Shown in pieces: positions 54,359 through 62,561 of a stretch of 64,000 nt of DNA. Within the stretch, counting starts at the first letter, position 1, and the number at the start of each line of letters is the position of its first letter. Origin of the DNA: Streptomyces sp. NBC_00461 (GTDB lineage Bacteria > Actinomycetota > Actinomycetes > Streptomycetales > Streptomycetaceae); NCBI RefSeq assembly GCF_036013935.1, contig NZ_CP107902.1, forward strand, positions 1,955,001 to 2,019,000, in the 5' to 3' direction. Position numbers and translations under genes: made by a program. Below the pieces are notes generated by a model that saw nothing but the letters and a program-made list of their open reading frames with translations, did not search any database and was not told the DNA's origin.

Positions 54359-55072
54359 TCAGCGTCTGCGGTCGGCGTCCAACGGCTCCAGGTCCTCCTC
54401 GCCGTCCAGGTCCGGGTCCAGGTCGTCCTCCAGCTCGTCGTCCAGGCCGGAAAGACGGACGTCGTCGATGTCGTCGTCGAAGACCGCGCTGACGTCGAAG
54501 CGGCAGACCACCCGCTGCGGATCGATCTGGTCGAACGGCGTCTCCAGCCACTCGCCGGGCTCGGCCGGTTCGTCCGTGGCCGTCACCCAGAGCGTGGAGT
54601 CGCCCTCCTCCAGCCCGAACTCCTTGTGCCGTGAGGCGATCTCGTCCGGTTCGAACTCGCCGAACAGGATGCCCAGCGCCCCGTGCACCGTCGCGGAGGC
54701 CTCCGCCCCGCGCCCGTCGTCGTCCACCGCCTCCACCCGCTGGGCCTGCGCCAGCAGCCGGTGCGGCTCCGCCACGGCGTAGTCGCGGCGGATGAGCACG
54801 CTCAGCGCGTTCGGTTCCTCGGGGCCCGTGTACGGCGGGAGCGCGTCTTCCGCACCGGGGATCTCGAAGGGCGTGACCTCGTCGTAGCGGTCGTAGAGCA
54901 GCTCGTCGTAGGTCTCGGCGGCCGCGGCCAGCTCGTTGAACGCTTCGTAGACGGCCGGGTCGTCCTCCCCGGACCTGCGTTCGACCGCGGCCAGGTGGCG
55001 GTCGAGCGCGGTCTTGACCGCCTCGGCGGCGGCTCGTACCTCGGCAGCGGTGGGCTGCGCAGCATCAGACAT
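54359..55072 (-). CDS. Conserved hypothetical acidic protein
   Basis: 237 residues from ATG 55072. It begins SDAAQPTAAEVRAAAEAV, with a mixed helical middle (LLYDRYDEVTPFEIPGAEDALPPYTG, SVLIRRDYAVAEPHRLL) and a very acidic tail (DDELEDDLDPDLDGEEDLE). I do not recognise a functional family. TAGCGT about 10 bp before the ATG and no ribosome-binding site suggest a leaderless transcript. It is divergent from the small DUF5703 gene 47 bp away. Confidence 0.75.
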   Translation of the reverse strand: MSDAAQPTAAEVRAAAEAVKTALDRHLAAVERRSGEDDPAVYEAFNELAAAAETYDELLYDRYDEVTPFEIPGAEDALPPYTGPEEPNALSVLIRRDYAVAEPHRLLAQAQRVEAVDDDGRGAEASATVHGALGILFGEFEPDEIASRHKEFGLEEGDSTLWVTATDEPAEPGEWLETPFDQIDPQRVVCRFDVSAVFDDDIDDVRLSGLDDELEDDLDPDLDGEEDLEPLDADRRR

Positions 55073-55119
55073 AGTGCAGACGCTATCCGTACCGGGCCCC
55101 AGCCCGCACAATAGATGCG

Positions 55120-55308
55120 ATGCCGGAATACGAATTTGTCGACGTGTACGTGCCGCGCGGGGTCTCCCGCAAGGACGCCACTCGTCTGCTGACGGACCAT
55201 GCAGAGTACGGACACTGGGAGTTGGACCGTCTGAGCCTGATGCGCGACGGCAGCCGCAGGGTGCGGCTGCGTCGACGGATCATCCGCCAGGTACGCGCCA
55301 CGTGGTGA
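55120..55308 (+). CDS. DUF5703-family small protein
   Basis: 62 residues: YEFVDVYVPRGVSRKDATRLL, a WELDRL core and a basic C-terminus (RRVRLRRRIIRQVRATW). I recall this as a small actinobacterial family (DUF5703) of unknown function; the dense Arg tail could bind nucleic acid. AATAGATG directly upstream and no ribosome-binding site suggest a leaderless start. Confidence 0.85.
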   Translation: MPEYEFVDVYVPRGVSRKDATRLLTDHAEYGHWELDRLSLMRDGSRRVRLRRRIIRQVRATW

Positions 55309-55334
55309 GCTGAGGCGAGGGCGGAAACGACCGA

Positions 55335-55372
55335 AACGGAGCGGGCCCCACCAGGGCGGGGCCCGCTCCGTT
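55335..55372. terminator. Bidirectional terminator, DUF5703 / long chaplin
   Basis: A perfect 15-bp stem (55335-55349 with 55358-55372) between convergent genes. Confidence 0.88.
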
Positions 55373-55422
55373 CTGCACACCGGCGCAGAAGTACGCGGTG
55401 CCTTGCATGGGAATGCGCCGGT

Positions 55423-56226
55423 TCAGACCGAAGCGCGCGCCTTGCGGTACATGACTGCTCCCGCGAGCAGCGCACCCGCGCCCACCGGGAGCACGAGGCC
55501 CAGCGGCATGTCACTGCCGGTGTGCGCGAGCTGTGCGGTGCCCTGGGGCTGAGTGACCGCCGACTGGGCGCCCGGGTGGTTGGCGTGCGAGGAGCCGCCC
55601 GGGGTCGTGCCGCCCGTGCTGGGCGGCGTGCTCGGGGTGCCGGGGTGACCGGGCTCCGTGGGGTTGCCCGGGTTGCCCGGGTGGCTCGGATTGCCCGGGT
55701 GCCCGGGGTTGCCAGGGTTGCCGGGCGGTGTCGTCTCGTGACCGCCGCCCGGAGGCGTGGTGTGCCCGCCGCCCGAACCGCCGCCGTTGGCGCAGTCGTT
55801 GCCCTTGGCCGCGTTGCCGATGCCCACGACGTCGACGCTGTTGCCGCAGACGTTCACCGGTACGTCGACCGGCACCTGGACGTGGTTGCCCGAGCCGACA
55901 CCGGGTGAGTCGCTTGCGTGCCCGCCGGCCTGGGACCCGCCGGAACCGCCATGGCCCGAGCCGTGTCCGCCGGACGCGCCTCCGCCCTTGTTGGCGCAGT
56001 CGTTGCCGATCGCCGGGTTGAGGATCCCGATGACGTTGACCGTGTTGCCGCAGACGTTCACCGGCACGTCCACCGGAGCCTGCACGGTGTTGCCGGACAG
56101 CACGCCGGGCGAGCCCGAACTGGAACCGCTCGCGCCCGAGTCGGCGTGGGCGTAGCCGCCCGCTGCGGCGAGCACGCCGGTCGCGGCCGCCACGGTCATC
56201 AGGCCCTTGCGGGTGACCTGTCGCAT
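55423..56226 (-). CDS. chpC: Long chaplin, sortase-anchored
   Basis: 267 residues: signal peptide (LMTVAAATGVLAAAGGYAHA), two chaplin domains, 38-79 and 106-147, each with paired Cys (59 and 77; 127 and 145) and the core VDVPVNVCGN, then a Pro-Gly-Asn spacer, sortase motif LAHTG at 233-237, a membrane helix and the basic tail RKARASV. Long chaplins are linked to the cell wall by sortase and help assemble the hydrophobic layer on aerial hyphae and spores. The pair with the short chaplin next door matches chpC-chpH of S. coelicolor, hence the symbol. Confidence 0.92.
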   Translation of the reverse strand: MRQVTRKGLMTVAAATGVLAAAGGYAHADSGASGSSSGSPGVLSGNTVQAPVDVPVNVCGNTVNVIGILNPAIGNDCANKGGGASGGHGSGHGGSGGSQAGGHASDSPGVGSGNHVQVPVDVPVNVCGNSVDVVGIGNAAKGNDCANGGGSGGGHTTPPGGGHETTPPGNPGNPGHPGNPSHPGNPGNPTEPGHPGTPSTPPSTGGTTPGGSSHANHPGAQSAVTQPQGTAQLAHTGSDMPLGLVLPVGAGALLAGAVMYRKARASV

Positions 56227-56300
56227 TACTGAATTCTCCCTGCCTTCAATCCTGACCTGGAATACCGCGAATCTCGCGAAGAAATCCGCGACAAAGGCCG

Positions 56301-56339
56301 GTCGGCCCCGGAGCGCATGGGACGCGCTCCGGAGCCGAC
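56301..56339 (-). terminator. Terminator between the two chaplin genes
   Basis: A 16-bp stem with one mismatch (56301-56316 with 56324-56339), 7-nt loop, about 30 bp past the short chaplin stop. It allows separate expression of the two chaplins. Confidence 0.75.
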
Positions 56340-56368
56340 GGGCGTGAACGACCCTCAGCGGGTCGACG

Positions 56369-56602
56369 TCACTTGTTGATGCAGGTGTTGCCGAAGGCGG
56401 GGTTCAGCAGCCCGATCACGGAGACCGTGTTGCCGCAGACGTTCACCGGGACGTGAACCGGCACCTGAACGACGTTGCCGGAAACGATGCCCGGGGAGTG
56501 CACCGCGGCACCCTGAGCACCCGAGTCGGCGACGGCCAGGCCCGCACCCGCGAGAACCAGACCACCAGTGGCAGCCGCAGCGGCGACGACCTTCTTGATC
56601 AT
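56369..56602 (-). CDS. chpH: Short chaplin ChpH
   Basis: 77 residues: signal peptide cleaved after ...GLAVA, one chaplin domain with Cys56 and Cys74, the core VHVPVNVCGNTVSVIGLLNPAFGN, ending ...INK. Short chaplins self-assemble into amyloid fibrils on the surface of aerial structures. A perfect AAGGAGGAATA precedes the ATG, fitting the high expression of ChpH during aerial growth. No BldN-type promoter box could be placed with confidence upstream. Confidence 0.93.
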   Translation of the reverse strand: MIKKVVAAAAATGGLVLAGAGLAVADSGAQGAAVHSPGIVSGNVVQVPVHVPVNVCGNTVSVIGLLNPAFGNTCINK

Positions 56603-56776
56603 TATTCCTCCTTGTTGGCAAATGCGATCCCAAGTAGCGGATCACATGAGCTGTAACGAGGAGGGAGTAATCGAGCTACGAGCTTATGGTCGCATTCACT
56701 CTTTTCAGTCAATACCGCACGGGCGCCCGATTATTGAAGTTTCGTTTCACTGGCGAAAACCGGACGCCAAAAGCGG

Positions 56777-58102
56777 TCAGGAGCCGTCGATGAAGCGGTC
56801 GAGCACGCGCACGCCGAACTTCAGGCCGTCGACCGGCACCCGCTCGTCGACGCCGTGGAACATCCCGGCGAAGTCCAGCTCCGGGGGCAGCTTGAGCGGG
56901 GCGAAGCCGAAGCCGCGGATGCCCAGGTCGTCGAAGGACTTGGCGTCCGTGCCGCCGGAGAGCATGTACGGGATCGCCTTGGCGGCCGGGTCCTCGGCCA
57001 CCAGCGCGGACTGCATCGCGTCCACCAGCGCCCCGTCGAAGGTCGTCTCCACGGCCTTGTCGGAGTGCACGTCCTCGCGCCTGACCTTGGGGCCGAGGAT
57101 CTTGTCCAGGTCGGCGAGGAACTCCTCCTCGAACCCGGGCAGGAAGCGCCCGTCGACGTGCGCCGTGGCTTCGCCGGGGATGACGTTGACCTTGTAGCCG
57201 GCGCCCAGCTGCGTCGGGTTGGCCGTGTTGCTCAGGGTCGCGCCGATGAGCTTGGCGATGCCGCCGAGCCTGGCCAGCGTCCCCTCCATGTCCTCCGGGT
57301 CCAGCTCGGTGCCGAGCGCGTCGCCGAGTTCGTCGAGGAAGGCCCGGGTGGTCTTGGTCACCCGTACCGGGAACCTGTGCCGTCCGAGCCGCGCGACGGC
57401 CTCCGACAGCTCGGTGATCGCGTTGTCGCGGTGGATCATCGACCCGTGCCCGGCCGTGCCGGCCACGGTCAGCTTCATCCAGTGCATGCCCTTCTCGGCC
57501 GTCTGGATCAGATACAGCCGCCGCTGCTCGCTGACCGTGAACGAGAACCCGCCGACCTCGCTGATCGCCTCGGTGACGCCCTCGAAGAGACCGGGGTGCT
57601 TGTCGACCAGGTGCCGGGCGCCGTACGTACCGCCGGCCTCCTCGTCGGCGAGGAAGGCGAGGACGATGTCGCGCGGGGGCCTGCGCCCGCTGCGCAGCCG
57701 GTCGCGTACGACCGCGAGGGTCATCGCGTCCATGTCCTTCATGTCGACGGCCCCGCGCCCCCACACGCACCCGTCGGCGACCTCGCCGGAGAAGGGGTGG
57801 TGGGTCCAGTCGTCGGCGTTGGCCGGTACGACGTCGAGGTGGCCGTGGATGAGAAGCGCGGGCCGCGACGGGTCCTCGCCCTCGATCCGGGCCACCGTGG
57901 AGGCCCGGCCCGGGTGCGACTCGAAGATCCGCGGTTCGAGACCCACCTCGGCGAGCTTCCCGGCGACGTACTCGGCCGCCGCCCGCTCACCCGGACCCGA
58001 GTGGTCGCCGTAGTTGCTGGTGTCGATCTGGATCAGCTCGCGGCAGAGGTCCACGACCTCGTCCTCGCCGGTGACGCCCCTGGCCGTGTCCGTCTCGCTC
58101 AC
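56777..58102 (-). CDS. M20-family metallopeptidase
   Basis: 441 residues from GTG 58102 (GGGAGGAAG upstream). M20 signature: LLIHGHLDVVPAN, WGRGAVDMKDMDA, LADEEAGGTYGARH, with the dimerisation domain after (AGHGSMIHRDNAITEL) and C-terminal YMLSGGTDAKSFDDLG; the metal-binding His/Asp/Glu set is complete. The group hydrolyses dipeptides, acylated amino acids or succinyl-diaminopimelate; substrate uncertain. Divergent from the tRNA gene across 186 bp. Confidence 0.9.
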   Translation of the reverse strand: MSETDTARGVTGEDEVVDLCRELIQIDTSNYGDHSGPGERAAAEYVAGKLAEVGLEPRIFESHPGRASTVARIEGEDPSRPALLIHGHLDVVPANADDWTHHPFSGEVADGCVWGRGAVDMKDMDAMTLAVVRDRLRSGRRPPRDIVLAFLADEEAGGTYGARHLVDKHPGLFEGVTEAISEVGGFSFTVSEQRRLYLIQTAEKGMHWMKLTVAGTAGHGSMIHRDNAITELSEAVARLGRHRFPVRVTKTTRAFLDELGDALGTELDPEDMEGTLARLGGIAKLIGATLSNTANPTQLGAGYKVNVIPGEATAHVDGRFLPGFEEEFLADLDKILGPKVRREDVHSDKAVETTFDGALVDAMQSALVAEDPAAKAIPYMLSGGTDAKSFDDLGIRGFGFAPLKLPPELDFAGMFHGVDERVPVDGLKFGVRVLDRFIDGS

Positions 58103-58288
58103 GCTGCTTCCTCCCGCTGTCACTGCTGGTGGTTCCCCTCATCCTCCCTCCGACCCCGGCCGCACCCCAAGACCGGACCCGGCCCGTCACACGCCGTTCA
58201 CGCCGGACAGGGGGTGACCAGGGCGCCCTCGAAAGCCTGGTAATGTTTCCCTCGTCGCCGCGGGGCAACCCCGCACGACAGACACCTT

Positions 58289-58376
58289 GTCCGGGTGGCG
58301 GAATGGCAGACGCGCTAGCTTGAGGTGCTAGTGCCCTTTATCGGGCGTGGGGGTTCAAGTCCCCCCTCGGACACCA
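58289..58376 (+). tRNA. tRNA-Leu (anticodon GAG)
   Basis: 88 nt including encoded CCA (58374-58376). The acceptor stem is GTCCGGG with CTCGGAC, the variable arm is long (class II, typical of Leu), the T loop is GTTCAAGT, and the anticodon GAG is at 58322-58324 in loop TTGAGGT flanked by CTAGC/GCTAG. It reads CUC and CUU Leu codons. Confidence 0.95.
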
Positions 58377-58694
58377 GCCGAAGTCCCCGGCCGCTCAGCG
58401 GCCGGGGACTTCGTCGTTTCCGCCCCACCAGCCCTTTTCCGCCCCAGGAAGGCACTCCTCACCCACCGTGTGGGCCATCTCTCCCCCGAGTGAAAGCCCC
58501 AGGTCAAAGGCGGTTAGCCGGTGCTTGATCCACCCCGGACAGCCCTCCCGAGTGGCCGTTCAGCCGTCCGGAACCTAGCTTCGTACTAAAATTTCCGGCT
58601 TGTTACGGAACGGAGCTGGAGGAGGACAACCCCAGGCAGACCTGCGGGCCCGCCAGCGCCCCGGAGTCTTCCGGGATCGAGACGCGAGGACCGG
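58377..58694. other. 318-bp region between tRNA-Leu and the Pls-like gene
   Basis: Holds the tRNA terminator (58381-58411) and, near 58575-58600, an AT-rich patch (TACTAAAAT) that may contain the synthetase promoter. No gene is supported in the remainder. Confidence 0.5.
58381..58411 (+). terminator. Terminator after tRNA-Leu
   Basis: Perfect 15-bp arms (58381-58395 with 58397-58411) directly after the tRNA, then CGTCGTTTC. Confidence 0.85.
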
Positions 58695-61600
58695 ATGGCA
58701 GCGATAGACGAGAGCAGTGCTCTCGGCCTGCTCGACGAAGAGTTCAGCGCAGAGATCCACCAGCAGTTCGGCGACACCGCGCGCTTCTCCGGAGGCCAGG
58801 CGGCCTCCCCGCGCACGCTCGTCGACATCTTCGACGCATCCGTCAGGTCGTACCCGGACGAGCTCGCCCTCGATGACGGTACGACGCGGCTCACCTACCG
58901 TGCGCTGGCCGGCGAGGTCGAGCGGCTGCGGCGCGAGCTCGCCGCCGCCGGGGTCGGCCTGGGCGACCGGGTGGGGGTCCGGGTCCCGTCCGGCACCAAC
59001 GACCTCTACGTCGCCATCCTCGCCGTGCTGGCCGCCGGTGCCGCCTATGTTCCCGTGGACGCCGAGGACCCGGACGAGCGGGCCGAGCTGGTCTTCGGCG
59101 AGGCGGACGTCCGCGCCGTCGTCGGCGCGGGGCACGCGCTCACGGTCAACGGGCGCAGCGACGTTCCCGCCGCCCGGCCCGGCGCCGAGCAGGACGCGTG
59201 GATCATCTTCACGTCCGGCTCCACCGGGAAGCCCAAGGGCGTCGCCGTCAGCCACTGCAGCGCCGCCGCGTTCGTGGATGCCGAGGCCGCTCTGTTCCTG
59301 ACCGAGGACCCCATCGGTCCCGCTGACAGGGTCATGGCGGGTCTGTCGGTCGCCTTCGACGCGTCCTGCGAGGAGATGTGGCTGGCCTGGCGCAACGGGG
59401 CCTGTCTGGTGCCCGTGCCGCGGTCGCAGGTCCGCAGCGGGGCCGACCTCGGTCCCTGGCTGGTCGAGCAGGACATCACCGTCGTCTCGACGGTGCCCAC
59501 GCTGGCGGCCCTGTGGGAGCCGGAGACCCTCAACGACGTACGCCTGCTGATCTTCGGCGGCGAGGCCTGCCCGCCCGAGCTGGTGCAGCGGCTGGTGACG
59601 GAGGGGCGCGAGGTCTGGAACACGTACGGGCCGACGGAGGCGACCGTCGTGGCCTGTGCCTCGCTCATGTCCGGCGAGGAGCCCATTCGGATCGGGCTGC
59701 CGCTCGACGGCTACGAGCTGGCCGTCGTCGACGAGGCCGGGGAGCCCGTGCCGATGGGCGAGAGCGGCCAGCTGGTGATCGGCGGGGTCGGGCTCGCCCG
59801 GTACCTCGACGCCGAGAAGGACGCGGAGAAGTACGCGCCGCTGGAGTCCCTGGGCTGGGAGCGGGCGTACCGCAGCGGTGACCTCGTGAAGGCCGAGCCG
59901 GAGGGGCTGGTGTTCCTCGGACGGGCCGATGAGCAGATCAAGCTCGGCGGGCGCCGGATCGAGCTCGGTGAGGTGGACGCGGCCCTGCAGGCGCTGCCCG
60001 GCGTCCAGGGCGCCGCTGCCGCCGTGCGCACCGCCCGCAGCGGCAACCAGCTCCTCGTCGGCTACGTCGTCACCCAGGAGGGCTGGGACCACGCCGCCGC
60101 GGTCGAGAAGCTGCGCGCCGAGCTGCCCGCCGCCCTCGTCCCGCTGCTCGCGCCGGTCGAGGACCTCCCGACACGCACGTCCGGCAAGGTCGACCGCAAC
60201 GCTCTGCCCTGGCCCCTGGAGGGCCTGGAGACCGGCGGTCCCGCCGAGCGGCTCTACGGCACCGAGGCCTGGCTGGCCGAGCAGTGGACAGAAGTCCTCG
60301 GCATCCCGGTCTCCAGTGCCCGTGACGACTTCTTCGCGATCGGCGGCAGCAGCCTGGCCGCCGCCCAGCTGACGACGAGGCTGCGCACCCGCTACCCGAG
60401 TGCCGCCGTCGTCGACATCTACCAGAAGCCCACCCTGCGCAAGCTGGCCCGCCATCTGGAGGAGTCGGCGCAGGACGACGGTGCGCGGCGCACGATCGCC
60501 CCGGTGCCGACCCGTGCCAAGGTGATCCAGACGCTGCTGCTGGTGCCGCTGTTCACGCTGCTGGGCCTGCGCTGGACGGTCGCGCTGGCCGCGGCCGGCA
60601 ATCTGCTGCCCGCATACTCCTGGCTGCCGACGGCCTCCTGGTGGCTGCTCGCGGTCGGTGCTCTCGTGCTCCTCACCCCGCCCGGTCGCCTCGCGATCGC
60701 GGCGGGCGGTGCGCGGCTGCTGCTGCGAGGGGTCGAGCCCGGCCGCTATCCGCGCGGTGGGAGCGTGCACCTGCGGCTGTGGACCGCCGAGCGGCTGGCC
60801 GAGTTCACCGGGGCGACCTCGCTGACCGGCTCGTGGCTGGAGCGGTACGCGCGGGCGCTGGGCGCCAAGATCGGCCAGGACGTCGACCTGCACTCGCTGC
60901 CGCCGGTCACCGGGCTGCTGAAGCTCGGCCGGGGCGCCGCCGTGGAGTCCGAGGTCGACCTGTCCGGCTGGTGGCTGGACGGCGACCGGCTGGAGATCGG
61001 CGCGGTCAAGGTCGGTGCGCACGCCACCGTCGGCACCCGCAGCATGCTCTTCCCGGGCGCCCGCGTGGGCAAGCGGGCCGAGGTGGCGCCGGGTTCGGCG
61101 GTCACCGGTCAGATCCCGACCGGTCAGCGCTGGGCCGGTGCGCCCGCGGTCAAGCTCGGCAAGGCCAAGCGCAACTGGCCCAAGGAGCGTCCGCAGCGCG
61201 GCACGTACTGGCGTGTGATGTACGGCCTGACGGGCCTCGCGCTGACCGCGCTGCCGCTGCTGGCGGGCGGGGCCGCGTTCCTCGTGGCGTACGTCTTCAT
61301 CGACGCGCACGCGCCCCTGCGGGGTGCCGCGCTCGCCCTCGTCCCGGCCACGCTGGCGTTCGGGGCGGTGTACGCGCTGCTGATCCTCGTCGCCGTACGA
61401 CTGCTGAGTCTCGGCCTGCGTGAGGGCACGCATCCCACGCACAGCCGGATCGGCTGGCAGGCCTGGACGGTCACGCAGCTGATGGACCGCTCGCGCGAGA
61501 CCCTGTTCCCGCTGTACGCCGGGCTGGTCACGCCGGTGTGGCTGCGGCTGCTCGGCATGCGGATCGGGCGGGGCGCCGAGGTGTCCACGGTGCTCGCGCT

Positions 61601-62561
61601 GCCGAGTCTGACCACGGTCGGCGAGGGCGCGTTCCTGGCCGACGACACGCTGACCGCGCCGTACGAGCTCGGTGGCGGCTGGATGCGGATCGGGCGCGCG
61701 GAGATCGGGCGGCGGGCGTTCCTCGGGAACTCGGGGATGACCGCGCCGGGGCGCAGCGTGCCGGACGGCGGGCTCGTCGGCGTGCTGTCGGCGACGCCGA
61801 AGAAGGCGAAGAAGGGCAGCTCGTACCTGGGGCTGCCGCCGGTGAAGCTGCCGCGCAGCGCCGAGAGGGGCGACCAGAGCCTGACGTACGACCCGCCGGC
61901 GCGACTGCTGTGGGCGCGCGGGCTGGTGGAGCTGTTCCGGATCGTGCCGGTGTTCTGCTCGGCCGGCCTCGCGGTGCTGACGGTGGCGGCACTGTGCCTG
62001 CTGGGCCCCTGGGCTCCCCTGCTGTCCGGTCTGGTGCTGCTGGGCACCGGCGCGGCGGCCGCTGTCGTCTCGTTCGTCGCCAAGTGGCTGCTCGTCGGGC
62101 GGCACCGTACCGGTGAGCACCCGCTGTGGAGCGGCTTCGTGTGGCGCAACGAACTCGCGGACACCTTCGTCGAGGTCGTGGCCGTGCCGTGGCTTGCGGG
62201 TTCGGTGCCCGGGACGCCGGTGATGACCGCGTGGCTGCGCGGTCTGGGCGCCAAGATCGGCAAGGGCGTGTGGGTGGAGAGCTACTGGCTGCCCGAGACG
62301 GACCTGGTGACCCTGGAGGACGCGGCCACCGTGAACCGTGGCTGCGTGCTGCAGACCCACCTCTTCCACGACCGGATCTTGCGGACGGATACTGTTGTTC
62401 TCCGTGAGGGCGCCACGCTGGGCCCTGGCGGGATCGTGCTGCCCGGCAGCACGATCGGGGCCCGCACCACACTGGGTCCCGCGTCGCTCGTCATGGCAGC
62501 GGAGTCCGTCCCGGACGACACCCGCTGGCTCGGCAACCCGATCGAGGCATGGCGGCCCTGA
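58695..62561 (+). CDS. Pls/PosA-type membrane non-ribosomal peptide synthetase
   Basis: 1288 residues with the poly-lysine synthetase architecture: an adenylation domain (about 45-505; A3 FTSGSTGKPKG, A8 KLGGRRIELGEV, Lys near 497), a carrier domain with FFAIGGSSL (phosphopantetheine on Ser553), then a long membrane part with about six helices interleaved with left-handed-helix (LbH) modules resembling tandem acyltransferase domains. There is no thioesterase. The pocket residues, aligned to GrsA, read D A E S I G T V V K, close to the Lys code I recall. It should activate and join lysine or a similar basic amino acid at the membrane. ATG 58695 has GAGGA just upstream; the 3' end overlaps the peptidase gene. 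Confidence 0.9.
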   Translation: MAAIDESSALGLLDEEFSAEIHQQFGDTARFSGGQAASPRTLVDIFDASVRSYPDELALDDGTTRLTYRALAGEVERLRRELAAAGVGLGDRVGVRVPSGTNDLYVAILAVLAAGAAYVPVDAEDPDERAELVFGEADVRAVVGAGHALTVNGRSDVPAARPGAEQDAWIIFTSGSTGKPKGVAVSHCSAAAFVDAEAALFLTEDPIGPADRVMAGLSVAFDASCEEMWLAWRNGACLVPVPRSQVRSGADLGPWLVEQDITVVSTVPTLAALWEPETLNDVRLLIFGGEACPPELVQRLVTEGREVWNTYGPTEATVVACASLMSGEEPIRIGLPLDGYELAVVDEAGEPVPMGESGQLVIGGVGLARYLDAEKDAEKYAPLESLGWERAYRSGDLVKAEPEGLVFLGRADEQIKLGGRRIELGEVDAALQALPGVQGAAAAVRTARSGNQLLVGYVVTQEGWDHAAAVEKLRAELPAALVPLLAPVEDLPTRTSGKVDRNALPWPLEGLETGGPAERLYGTEAWLAEQWTEVLGIPVSSARDDFFAIGGSSLAAAQLTTRLRTRYPSAAVVDIYQKPTLRKLARHLEESAQDDGARRTIAPVPTRAKVIQTLLLVPLFTLLGLRWTVALAAAGNLLPAYSWLPTASWWLLAVGALVLLTPPGRLAIAAGGARLLLRGVEPGRYPRGGSVHLRLWTAERLAEFTGATSLTGSWLERYARALGAKIGQDVDLHSLPPVTGLLKLGRGAAVESEVDLSGWWLDGDRLEIGAVKVGAHATVGTRSMLFPGARVGKRAEVAPGSAVTGQIPTGQRWAGAPAVKLGKAKRNWPKERPQRGTYWRVMYGLTGLALTALPLLAGGAAFLVAYVFIDAHAPLRGAALALVPATLAFGAVYALLILVAVRLLSLGLREGTHPTHSRIGWQAWTVTQLMDRSRETLFPLYAGLVTPVWLRLLGMRIGRGAEVSTVLALPSLTTVGEGAFLADDTLTAPYELGGGWMRIGRAEIGRRAFLGNSGMTAPGRSVPDGGLVGVLSATPKKAKKGSSYLGLPPVKLPRSAERGDQSLTYDPPARLLWARGLVELFRIVPVFCSAGLAVLTVAALCLLGPWAPLLSGLVLLGTGAAAAVVSFVAKWLLVGRHRTGEHPLWSGFVWRNELADTFVEVVAVPWLAGSVPGTPVMTAWLRGLGAKIGKGVWVESYWLPETDLVTLEDAATVNRGCVLQTHLFHDRILRTDTVVLREGATLGPGGIVLPGSTIGARTTLGPASLVMAAESVPDDTRWLGNPIEAWRP

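Noticed and set aside
55640..55740. Repeats in the long chaplin gene that resemble a short repeat array
   Set aside because: They encode in-frame Pro-Gly-Asn spacer units (GNPGNPGHP) inside a protein, have no unique spacers, and are not CRISPR.
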